Positions 10,933-21,500 of a stretch of DNA of 27,969 nt are shown here, piece after piece (the first letter of the stretch is position 1; each line of letters begins with the position of its first letter). Where the stretch lies: positions 1-27,969 of the forward strand of contig LRSR01003643.1 in NCBI GenBank assembly GCA_001579985.1, in the 5' to 3' direction. Both the position numbers and the translations under genes were made by a program. The notes beneath the pieces are model-generated. The model was not told the origin of the DNA. It did not search any database and saw only the letters and a list, made by a program, of their open reading frames with translations. This DNA comes from Hypsibius dujardini (Eukaryota; Tardigrada; Eutardigrada; Parachela; Hypsibiidae).

Positions 10933-11450
10933 TAAATTGATAAACAAGTCGGTGAAAGGATAGACAATCGGGAAAAGATAGTTTAGTAGAAAAAGAGATA
11001 GACGGTCAGACACGCAAGACATCCACCAGACTCACTGATTTGTACGAATCCACTCGTTTATAAATGTCCGTCTGTGGGACACGGCCCAAAAGTCCGACTT
11101 CTGGTCGTTGGGTTCGCAAGATGACTGTCAGGAGACTGTAGCCCACGCCTACACCCAGTCCGGAGTCCACGTCCAGAAAAACGACGGCCAAGAGCGAAAC
11201 GAGAAAGATAGACTACAAAACAACAAATATGCAAACAAGCGCTGAGAACTTTCTTAAGGTCAGTGGAAAATTACAACGTACTGTGTCTATGAGTGATATC
11301 TGCCAGAGCTTCTCCGCTTCAGTCACTTGCTTCATTAAATTGATCTGTAAAAAATATGTCCAATATAACACATGTATGCATGACTCATGAGCATAGCTCG
11401 ATTGGTATTGTCATTATGATTTTATCACGGTCTGTCAGTCTGTCTGTCTA

Positions 11451-11536
<86 letters not shown>

Positions 11537-14500
11537 ACCGGCCTGTCTACCTGTCTATCTGTCTGCCACTCTGTCTCTCTGTCTGTCAATCTATCTATCT
11601 GCCTGACATGTTCCCATGCTCTGATGTCCATCGTACCAGTGCGACCATGATTATAGCTCCCAGACACGCTTCCGGTAACGGTTCCAAAAAAGGGCTCAAT
11701 GCCAGCAGCACCACCAGCACGAACATTGCGGCAATCACGCTTACCAGCTGCAAAATGAACGCGTGCAGCCGAGGCAAGAAAAAATACCATGCAAGACCAA
11801 TTAACTGACCTGCGTCGCGCCACCCACCGCCACCTGCACAGCACTCCGCGCAAGCGATCCCGTTGCCGGTATGCATTGGAAGAAGGAGCCAAACAGATTA
11901 GTCGCGCCCAGAGCTTTCATTTCCTGATTCGGCTCAATCTCGTATTTGAATTTCTGAGCAAAGAGCTTGCCTAGGGAGACTGTTATAGTGAATCCGACCT
12001 GTGGGCAAGGTTGAAATTCGAAAGTCAGATGAAGCCAAACGAACTCGCTGCCAAACAGACAGATAGACAGACAAACACAAAGACTGACTGACAGACTGAC
12101 TAACAAACAGGCAGGCAGGCAGGCAGACAGACAGACAAACAGACAGACAGGCAGACAGACAAAAAGACAAACAGGCAGACAGACAAAAAGACAGACACTC
12201 AGGCAGACACGCAGAAACATGGGCAAACAGGCTCGCATAAAGATTAGACATACAAGCAGGCAGGCAGGTACAGTCAATAATACAGGATAGCTAAGACAAA
12301 TAGCACAGGCAAAAATTCAGAGAAACGTGAGGCCAACGTACCACGGCAATCGGTAAACATTCAAAAATGATGTCAGGCACTAGCATCATGTCAGGAACTT
12401 GCGGAGGTGGCATTCCTTTCGGTATGCGACGCACCGTCGTCACGCCGTAAGCGGTCGGCAGGTTCATCAGGTGAGAAGTAAGCGCGCCGAAAATGACGAT
12501 TAGCAGTTCCATTGGCACGGGGAACTTGATGTAGGATATGATTTTTTTGTTCTCGTTTATCAGGTACCTAAACCCGAAGATCCGATGACGAAATGGAAAA
12601 CTATAAAACAATGAGCAGACCAGATTTCAGCGTACTTGACAATCAACAGACAGCCGATGCAGATCAGGGAGATGGTCAGGGTGGGGACGTGTGTCAGATG
12701 AATATGTTCGAAAAAATCTCTGTAAGTCTGCAAAAAAGAGATGATCCAGTACGGGATGTAGGAATTTTTTTTGGCGAACGGAAGACATCGGTCATAACAG
12801 AGACATACCCATATCAGCTTGAGGGGTCCGTAGTGGGACGTGAGGTTCTTCAAGCCGAATACGGGCTTTAACTGGCTGGTGAAGACGTGAAACGAGGCTC
12901 CACAAGTGAAACTGAGAACATAAAAAGATGCATGTTGTCGGTAAATTTCTTATCCGATAGCCGACGAGACATGAAGGCAGGCAGAAGATGAAGCAAGCTG
13001 GCAGGAATACAAGACATATAAACATACCGACCGACAGAGACAGAGACGCAGACAAACCTACCCACAGCTAGAAAACTGCAGGCCGATAATCAGACAGACA
13101 GACAAACCGAACGACCAACAGACAGAAAGACAAAGACAACAAGGCAAGCAGACAGACAGACAAACAGACAATCAAAAAGGTCAGACGAGCGAATCAGTAG
13201 ACAATTTAGGTCAATCAAAAACCGAATGCGTCGAAATGCCTGCGAGAATTAACGTTCCTCACCCTTTGACGAGTTGATCCGACAAGTAGACAGTCAACGA
13301 GCCCAGTCCCAAGAGTCCAAGAGCCATCTAAAGAGAGGAAAAAGAAAAGCAATTGAGCCACTCCCTCCCCCGAAGCAGGGCAAACGTAATGACTCGACTC
13401 ACCTGCCACAGCCCTACGCAGAAGGTGACCGTCACCAACACTGCGACCCTTGCCGGGATGTTCTCCGGATGGCCTTCAGCGTCCTGTGTCCAGTTACCGG
13501 GTGTGCCGACCGCTAGTAGCGAATTGGCCTCCTGCTCCTCGAACATTTTGACAATTTTGCTGGACATCAAGCTTATTAGGGCAAAAGTACCTACACAAAA
13601 AGATCACGTCAGAAATAAGAACAATTAAAATACCACACACAAGAAATCATAGTTTGATCGTACCGACGGACACATGGCGAGACGTGCCCATTAAAGTGTA
13701 CATCAGCAAGGGAAAGAAGCTGGTGTAGAGGCCATATACGTGGGGCACTCCGCTTAGCTTCCCGTAAGCCATGCCTGAAAACCGAAATCGGAATTTATAA
13801 AATGTGTTGAAAAAACCCCCTCAGGTAATCAACACATCAATCAACCAATCGATCAAGATTGTATCAAATACAGATGGGAATAATTTCTGCAGGAAGAATT
13901 ATGCCATTCTTATATATCAGCATGCAACTAACTGAAACTTTGCAAAACTTGGCAAACATTTACAATTCTAAACTTTAATTCGCAATCCATCCCCGTTATC
14001 AAAGGCAACACCAACTGCGAGCGGGTGGATCTACACACGTGGCCAGATTACTGGGTGGCAGAGTTCGAGCCACTCTTTAGCTGGATGCAAGCACAATTGG
14101 GTGGCCCGAGTTTGAGCCAAACACCCAGTATTTTGGCCATGCGTGTATGGGTCAACATCGACCGGTCCGGAAGCGCGGAAATGGTATGCCAGGAATAACC
14201 CATAGCTCCGCCCACTGATCCTGAGTAATATTTTTGGCTATGTCAATAGATTAGAAATTAAAGTTTAGTTGGGAAAGTGGCAAATAAATAAAAATTACTA
14301 ATTATTTTAAATAAATAAATAATAAAGCAAACATAAAGAGTAAATATAAACCACAAAATACTAAAATAATCTGTACAGAAAATCATACGAGATACGAGTT
14401 AATTTTTATAAACATGTAAATGTACGTATACTACTTTAAAAAAAGTCCGTGTCCATCGGAGTTGAAGTATATGAAAGAATGAACCGACCTTGAGGAATAT

Positions 14501-14988
14501 TCATGATCCCAACGGTTATTCCTGTTTACCAAAAAATAAATACACACCCGTTATTAAATGAATCCGGGAAAGAAGCAGAAATACAGTACCTGCAACCAGA
14601 TCCTTTGCCAGGTCCTGGCGCAAATTGTACCGAGGCAGCCATGAAAAAAGCGGAAACGTCCGGGTGAGCTTCTTCTTCAAAAGTCGACTGCAGTCGGTGC
14701 GTGAGTGGAAAGCTGTGTACACTTTCCGGCCCAGCTTCCGCTTCAACTTGACCCATGGAGTGGCTGGGACGTTGTATTCGAGTGACTCATTGTTATCGTC
14801 AAACCTGCAGAAAGGAATAAAACTAAAATTAGTTTTTTCAATCAAATTAGTGTTTCACTCAATGAATCGTTCCAACAAAAGTCCCTTTTGCATTTTCAAT
14901 GAGTAGCTACCACCAGTAACGATTTTCTGCCGTATTGATTGAGTGCGATCGTGAAATCGAGCACAGTCTCCAGAAAAAATCGCTCCAT
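9663..14988 (-). CDS. SLC26 (SulP) family anion transporter with STAS domain
   Basis: Exons on the - strand: 14988-14921 (tentative first), 14804-14590, 14521-14489, 13774-13664, 13590-13403, 13327-13263, 12911-12809, 12727-12636, 12567-12342, 11998-11810, 11747-11637, 11344-11282, 11212-11036, 10702-10249, 9885-9770, 9701-9663. Phases agree and give about 749 residues, normal for SLC26. Motifs in order: [161 protein letters not shown], then the STAS domain ([18 protein letters not shown] ... [15 protein letters not shown] ... [14 protein letters not shown]) interrupted by a Ser/Pro-rich loop of about 70 residues. The conserved anion-site arginine is about R418. SLC26 proteins exchange chloride, bicarbonate, sulfate or oxalate at the plasma membrane. 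The substrate and subtype cannot be told from sequence alone. The first exon is the weak part: a GTTACT donor and a choice between two ATG frames. Confidence 0.9.
10037..10092. repeat. (GTCT)n microsatellite in SLC26 intron
   Basis: Near-perfect GTCT units on the + strand, about 12 in a row, followed by degenerate CTGC/GCCT units to about 10130. It sits in the intron between the two STAS exons (10249 and 9885). In the - strand transcript it reads (AGAC)n, complementary to the array in the preceding intron. Confidence 0.95.
10856..10932. repeat. (CAGA)n microsatellite in SLC26 intron
   Basis: About 19 CAGA units on the + strand with a single CAAA interruption near 10878. It sits in the intron between exons 11212-11036 and 10702-10249 and is transcribed as (TCTG)n from the SLC26 gene. 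Confidence 0.95.
11451..11536. repeat. (CTGC)n microsatellite in SLC26 intron
   Basis: An uninterrupted array of about 21 CTGC units, 86 bp, flanked by degenerate GTCT units. It is the longest perfect tetranucleotide tract in the window. It lies in the SLC26 intron between 11637 and 11344 and is transcribed as (GCAG)n. Confidence 0.95.
12054..12215. repeat. mixed CAGA/CAGG array in SLC26 intron
   Basis: An interrupted mixture of CAGA, CAAA and CAGG units on the + strand, including a GGCAGGCAGGCAGGCAGACA core near 12112. It lies in the intron between exons 12567-12342 and 11998-11810. A short CAGG run recurs at about 12255. Confidence 0.9.
13090..13172. repeat. degenerate CAGA array in SLC26 intron
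   Basis: Interrupted CAGA/CAAA units in the intron between the exons at 13263 and 12911. It is more decayed than the arrays further along the gene, suggesting an older expansion. Confidence 0.75.
14052..14118. repeat. spaced direct repeat, SINE-like
   Basis: Two copies of a TGGGTGGC..GAGTT(C/T)GAGCCA segment at 14052-14072 and 14097-14118, about 46 bp apart, lie in the SLC26 intron between 14489 and 13774. The GAGTTCGAGCC core resembles a tRNA-type B box. No full tRNA cloverleaf can be made, so a decayed tRNA-derived SINE is possible but unproven. Confidence 0.3.
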
Positions 14989-14999
14989 CGCCAGCGAAA

Positions 15000-16578
15000 A
15001 CAAGTTGAGGAAGCGAAGGATCATATTTCATTGAAGTGATTCAAAACAGAGGAAGCGTAATTGGTTGATTCATTGATTGTCTGTCAGCAGATTGGAGGTT
15101 ATTCCTTGTGGTCTCTGTCTTCATCTTTGCTGCAGTGCAAATAAGCCTAAATTTTTTCAAACACAGACTTGGTCTTCCTTAGTTGCTCCCAACTGAGCAC
15201 AGTGCCAAAATTTACCGCTAAGCAACAACAGATTACAGACGGGATTCGCTACAGAAATTCCATCAACACAGTTCTAGAATCCCTTGCATGATTGATTGAT
15301 TTGCATACAAGGAAATCTTAAAAACATTTCAATGATATACTGCTAGGCATGTCAATCTTGCATTACAGTACGAGTGCCAGTAGGGTAAAAATTAAAACCG
15401 AGGAAATATCGGCGATGTCTGACCACCAACAAAAAAGTTTAATGCCGGCCTCCATGTAAATAACAAAATTATTCGATTAATGTAACTGAGTTGTTTACAT
15501 GCTTTCGAATCGAAGCAGTGAAGCATGTGGTTGATTGATGTATTTACTCAAACCATTTCTGACCACCCATCAGCAAAAAAAATTTTAATGCAATGGGAAT
15601 ACTCGAAACTCATAAAATGTAAAAAAACAGGATAACCACAGCGGGTTCGATGAAAAAAAAACACTAAAACAATTCATTTCTGGCATTCCTGATCACAACA
15701 GGCAAAGCTTCAGTTGATTGTTGGTTTCCGTATGCTTAAATGGAATTGATAAACACTACCGGTTGATTGATGTATTGACTTACTTTGCTTGGCTGAAAAT
15801 CGGGCGACTAATACTGAAACGACTAATACTCCTAAGCCGTCCGGCGATTCCTTGTTTGTTTGTCTGGGTGGAGGAGGTGTCCGTCAGCGCGACATCCTCC
15901 CCGGTATCATAGTAAGCTGATGTCATGATGTCATATGATGAAAAATGAATTAAAAATAGATCGCCCCCAGCTGGTTCTCAATCGGCTGTCCTCCGATTTG
16001 AAAGGCCCTCTCCTCAAATCCAACAGCCAGCGTAAGTAGTAAAATGTGACAATCCGGAAAGATAAACGAGATACGAAAAAATGAACATGAATGAATAAGA
16101 GTTTGGGGAGCAAACGAGCGAAAAAAAGTATCAACGGGGCAATTTTGTTGTTATCATCGAGCGTGGTTGGTCCGATTCGATTGTGGGCAGTACCGGAAGC
16201 TGGCTCTGATTGTTGATTCGTTGGGCGCGATGCAACACCCTCTGACTCTTTCGACTGTTGCTTGATTGATAGTTCTGGCTTGATTAGACAGAAAGTTCTT
16301 AAAATTGATTCATTGACTTGACTTTGATCAATTATTCGTTATTATTGTCGTCGGCTGATCGGCAGCAGTCTGCCATCAGATAAAGGTATTTCGCTTATTA
16401 AAATCGTGTCTGGTATTCGGGATCTTAAAGCAAAATTATGCGTTCAGAGTGATAAAAATTGGTTTTTTAGCAGACGGAGAGTGCCGGATTTCGTCAATCG
16501 TGAAAACTTCCAATTGATTAGAATTGGGCAATAAGGTCGGTGACGGGATTGTGGCCCGGATGGGATGGCAACCCCGGC
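15000..16578. other. intergenic stretch, no gene seen
   Basis: This is the gap upstream of the SLC26 first exon. It contains ATTG-rich simple sequence (for example near 15060, 15290, 15535 and 15765), and a short repeated segment (CTGACCACC..CAAAAAA..TTTAATGC) at about 15419 and 15560. No frame here has both length and splice support. Confidence 0.5.
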
Positions 16579-16984
16579 TTAGACTACAAATACCCTTCCC
16601 CTTCCCCATTTTGTCTCCTGTTACTTTGACAAGTGCTGACTCAAGGACCTTTTTGAGTCGTCATAACAGATTTGATCATTTAGGAATGCCCAATTGTTCC
16701 TCGATCTTTAAGTGTGAAAACCCAGAGATTTGAACATTGGTGGAACAAATGGTGTGACCATAACCGTGAGAGTGAAGATAAAAGTGGGCATTTTGGTTTT
16801 CACTCCGCACACGTTCGGGCATTGTCCAATATTTAAGGTTCCAACTTCTTTGTGATGAGGAAACATGAAGGATTTTAAAACAAATCAATCAGAATTTTAT
16901 CGATTCAGAGGATATTGGTCAACACCGGAAAAGAGAAAAGGGGAAGGGACAACGAGGGGGAAGGAGGGGGGACTTGTAGCCTAA
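16579..16984. mobile_element. inverted-repeat element (MITE-like), CTACAA family
   Basis: The left end reads TTAGACTACAAATACCC followed by a C/T-rich tract; the reverse complement of the right end reads TTAGGCTACAAGTCCCC followed by a similar tract. The interior of about 350 bp has no coding frame. A segment beginning at the same CTACAA motif recurs at the end of the window (27854 on), sharing an internal GAGTGCTGAC...CCTTTTGAGT stretch. No target-site duplication is obvious. I read it as a small non-autonomous DNA element; an ancient inverted duplication is the alternative. Confidence 0.45.
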
Positions 16985-17027
16985 TAAGCTAACTGAATGA
17001 GTGGCTGGCTGCCTCGCTACTTCCTTC

Positions 17028-17260
17028 CAGAGATGGTACACTCGTGAGTGCTAGTGTATTCGAGTGCACACTCGCACTCAGGGAGTGTGAGTGGGAGTGC
17101 AACCGAGTGAGTGTGAGTGCGAGTGCAACCGAGTGAGTGTGAGTGCGAGTGTTAAAATTCGTGATTGTGTCCAGTATGTGGAGGCACTCGCGAGTGCAAC
17201 CAAGTGAGTGGTCAGCGAGTGTGAGTACGATTGCAAAATTCCGCGAGTGTACCATCTTTG
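17028..17260. mobile_element. hAT-type MITE
   Basis: The termini are CAGAGATGGTACACTCG on the left and, reverse-complemented, CAAAGATGGTACACTCG on the right: 16 of 17 match, and they begin CAG/CAA as hAT ends do. The flanking 8-mers are CTTCCTTC (17020-17027) and GTTCCTTC (17261-17268), a 7/8 target-site duplication of the 8-bp length expected of hAT elements. The 233-bp body has no open frame and is mostly a GAGTG-rich minisatellite. It would depend on a transposase made elsewhere. Confidence 0.78.
17084..17152. repeat. GAGTG-rich minisatellite inside the MITE
   Basis: About two and a half copies of a 26-bp unit (GAGTGTGAGTGCGAGTGC plus AACCGAGT) in head-to-tail order, itself built from GAGTG sub-units. 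Related GAGTG words continue to both ends of the hAT-type element, so the repeat appears to have grown out of its CACTCG termini. Confidence 0.8.
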
Positions 17261-17269
17261 GTTCCTTCC

Positions 17270-18537
17270 TTTCAACCAATTAATTCTATGGTTAACATAC
17301 TTGTTAAGCGTGGAATTTGTTGTTTGTTTGTTTTCATGGTCACTGCATAGTTCTGTCTGAGCTTTAGTGCGTGGAAGAACACGTGTTGTCGTTCACGCCT
17401 TCGCCAGAACAATTGGCAAACAAAAAAACGTTAAGCGCAAAAACACACGCGAACTGTACACACACAACGTGGCCATAATGCTTGCTAGGCAAAAAGTTTG
17501 CTAGGCGAGTTTGAACCGCCCGCGGGTATTGCGGCCACGTATTGCCTTGCACTGTACGCGTACGCGTACCAATTTGCGGTCATTGAACCTGCGTGGTACC
17601 CAGAAATGAATATCAGATGTTGAAAGGGGCAAAAACGCTTGTCTGTGTTTATCTTTTCCAGCAAACTGCCAGCCAGTGAGAGACAAAATCGGTTGCAGCC
17701 TGCAGGGACCAGGATAAAAAAGAGGCCACCACGGCTCAGGTCTCTCGAAAAGTCTCTCGATCGAGGCCTCGTGTGTTATCTTTCCATCCAGGCACCATGA
17801 ATGCAGAAAAGCAGGCGTTTCGGCGACCGGATGCTTGTAAATTGACACAAAACTGTACGACTACGAGTTAAAACTTGGAATAAGTTACTAATAAATCTGC
17901 ATACCAATGGCCAGTACAGTGATGGATTGAGGTCGGATTTAAATTTCGGTTAAAAATTAAATAACTTAACTTAAATAAATTATTTTCAACATCAATAACA
18001 ACAAAGAAGTCTAGAAAATTCAATTCTAATTTAAATAAATTGTAGTACTGTAGACAAGGCGCGTACACCCGTATCGCGATCGATACGTCAGCAGTTGCGA
18101 ACCGTATCTCATCGCCGTTTCGTGTCTTTGTCGGTAAACAGCTGAGTTCCTGGAAATCTGCCAAAGCCACACCTCCGCTCGCCTGCAGCGGTCACGGCAG
18201 CAGTCACCAATCAGCAATTCGAAGTCCTGTTGCCTTACTGCCATTGATCCATTCCTAACTGACACTCACCCGCCATTGGACTAAACGTGCATGGAAAAAC
18301 CGTAAACATTCGATCAGTTGTGAAACTTCCATAACGCCGCTCAGTGGCTTCTTGTCATTTTGCACTTTCTCACAACCGGAATATTTGCATCGACCCCCAT
18401 TCATTGCCCACACAATTTTTATTATCAAATTGCAAATAATTTAAGCAAATTTTGTGGACATTCACTGTACGAAGCGGGTTTGAAATTCGGCTTCAGCTGC
18501 AATTTTTACTTCCGATCGTAATAATTCCCCACTCGGG
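17270..18537. other. intergenic stretch, no confident gene
   Basis: A - strand frame across 17848-17501 is open for over 110 codons but has no ATG and no recognised motif. A self-complementary GTACGCGTACGCGTAC lies near 17555-17570. The remainder is AT-rich. This region immediately precedes the first coding exon of the kinase gene, so its 3' part should hold that promoter, though no core element is clear. Confidence 0.4.
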
Positions 18538-21500
18538 ATGTCGGCGTTGGTGATGGAGATGGACGCGGCCAATTCATCGCTCAACCTGAGAAGTGTGGCG
18601 TCCAATGAAACTGTTTTTTCGATGGGAGGCATTTTGTTGGAGTTGGATCCGACGACGGATTTTATGATGGCGCAGGCGCAGCATGTGCAGGACGTCGCGG
18701 GTGCCAAAAAATGCCACGTTTCCCTTTCCCCACTGTAAGATTGAGAAGTAAAAATTTTAAAAAATAGTTTTGTGAAGTTTTTGTGTTTTAGCCTAATAGC
18801 AGGCTCTTTTGTGATATTCATTGCTGTGACATTGCGGTTGATTGATGTCTTGATTGTTTTGACGTTGTGCTAACTGAGTAGTCGATTGATTGTTGATTGG
18901 AAGAGTTTGCTGGGTATCGGAGGTTATCTTCCATTGATGGCCGTTGAGTAATAGACGATGGAAACGCGGGTTTTCCTTGCGCATTTACTCCACTGGATGA
19001 GAAAAGTGAGAAGGATATGATTTTGTGGTTTTGGCCTTAATTGCTGAATTTCTTTGTGACGTATATTAGAGCGATGTTGCGGTTGATTGATCTATTAAGT
19101 GGCAAAGTATTTTATTAGTACTTGGATTTGTTGATTGCCTTTTCAAAAGCTTAATGAGCGTTGTGAACGCCAACTGTGCAATACGCGAATATGGCATAAC
19201 TCAAGTTTCTTTTGTGTTCAGTTTCTGTGTTCAGTTTCTGTAGATTTATTGTAGTTGCAAGTGTTTAATTGTGTTGCCCATACGGTTGATTGATCGTTTG
19301 ATTGGCTGATTGTGTGTTCGGTTGATTGACTTGATTGAACGATGTTGCTGTTAATTTAAGTGTTTTGTGTCTTTTAAATCCTTATGTTTGTTCACGATTT
19401 TGTTATTATTATTAAATTATTATCATTATCGTTTTATTTGGTCTTTGATTTTGTTTATTTGATTGGCCTTTTTGAAATGTCTGTGCGTCTAATTTGTAGC
19501 CTTTGTCTTTCCTTCTACAGTCACCGAATGGAAAGCATCACCGAAGAATGCGATTCTCCACCCATCGGCGTGACTGTCGTGCAGCTGCTGCCGGATTTCG
19601 ACGGCAGTCTCGAAGACATGGCCTTTGCGGAGCCCGTGTCATACACCGAGGAAGAGCTTACCAACCTCCAGACGGAAGTGCAGCTGGATGAGTCCCTGGG
19701 CGGTTGTCTCAACACCGTGCGGCAGCTGGATCCGGCACTCGTGACGGCCGGCTTCATCCCACCGTGCGCCCTGCAGAAGATCCATGATAGCGCGACCGAC
19801 GACTCTGTGGACAGCCTGAACCCGGACCAGGCGGTGAGGGCGTTCATGCCGGTCATACCCGACGATATGACGGAGAGGTAAGGATTCAAACACTTAAAAA
19901 TTACTAGTACGTGGATGGCAAAACCATACTAGAGAGAGAGGAGGTAAACAGACTGACCCCCAGCAAGCCAGCCAGAGAAATAGGCAGGCAAACAGACAGA
20001 CAGACAGACAAATAGACAGACAGAGAGCCAGACAGACAGACAGACAGATAGACAGACAGAGAGCCAGATGACCAGATAACCAGGCAGGCACCTGGATATG
20101 CAGGAATGTCGGCAGGAAATTAAGCATCTCCTGAGGCGGTCTCTACGACCGATTCTGGTAACGTGAAAAAAATTGCATTCAACGAAATTATGGAGCACAG
20201 TCGCCAAAGCAAGCAAGGGTGTGTTCCGTTTTGATTACTTCATCAATTTTATTTTTAGCGGTACTAGCCGTCAGCCACGACCTGTCAAAAGGTTCTCGGC
20301 AATCTTTAGGGACCCAGTGGTCGTGAACTAATGTGTTCTCAGGCAGATTGCCCGAGAATCAGCAGCTGTTGCACCGCCCCCTCCCCCTCAAGTGCGCCTT
20401 CCCCTTGATCTTGAAATGTGATTTGGCCTTATTGTCATGAAATTTGTTCCGCTTCAGTTGCAAAAATGCTGTAATAAGAGAGCGGACATAAATTCCGCAC
20501 CAGAGAGCGCGTTTAACGACGCATCTTTTTCCACGCAACCACGAGAGCGAAGAAAGTATTGCGAGTTGCGCCACGTTTGCACCAACTTCACTTGTCTTAT
20601 CGTGTGTGTAAAAATTGATTTCGCTCACACAGACTTCTTTGCTGAAATACATTTAAAATACGTTCAATGGTCGAAAAATTTGAAATCTGAATAAAAATTG
20701 CATTTCATTTTTTAAATCAAATTAGAAAAATTGCATATCCATTTATTTTTTTTTATTTTTTTTGAAGAACCAGCGTCTATTTATTTTATTTTAAATATTT
20801 TGCTAGTTAAATTTTTATCAGGCATATCAAGTCCCGGGTGGGTTGTTTTTCTTTTAAATTAAATGATTAATATTTTTAAGTTATATTTAAAATAACATTT
20901 ATAGTGAATTATTTATTTTATATTTGTATACACTGTATTTCATTTAAGATACTCTGATGAAACAGGAGAAAAGAGAGCGAGAGACTTCGGCGATGGATTA
21001 CGTTTGCACGAACTTGACTCGTCAGGGCTTATCGTCTTGTGTTCGTGTGTTAAGAGGGATGAGGCTCATGAGCAGCGGAGGAGACTCGATGACTTTTTTT
21101 CAGTGAATTGATTATTTATTCCCTCGATGGAGAAGTGGGTGCGAGATTTTAACACGCTGACGCAAGCAAGAAATTTTCACTGCAAGACAAATAGTCAGGT
21201 GCCTGGATTGCCGCCTTCCGGGTGGTCTTGACTCGCCTCCTCGCGTGATCGACACTGCTCGCGGAAAAGTTTATATCGTCACTTTATATCGCACTCTGTG
21301 TGGACAATACTAATAATTCTCACTTTAATGTGTTCGCGGTTTTTAGTGTATTGTGTATTGTTGATAAATCGCTGAGCACCTGCACACTTGCGGTGGCCCG
21401 ATTTCTTGTCTAATTCAGAAGAGAAAATTGAAAATCGCAAGGCAGGCACCAACGTTCGGAACGCCCCGGACCAGATAGACAGACAGACAGACAGGAGACA

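Noticed and set aside
11451-11536. Regular direct repeats that might suggest a CRISPR array
   Set aside because: The unit is 4 bp with no spacers; it is a microsatellite in a eukaryotic intron.
17501-17848. A - strand open frame of 115 codons
   Set aside because: It has no ATG, no motif and no supporting splice context; length alone is not enough.
18462-18732. A - strand frame of about 90 codons with an acceptor-like AG at 18734-18733
   Set aside because: The + strand frame over the same bases has an ATG, a GTAAGA donor and the exact phase to join the kinase exon at 19521, so the - strand reading is taken as its shadow.
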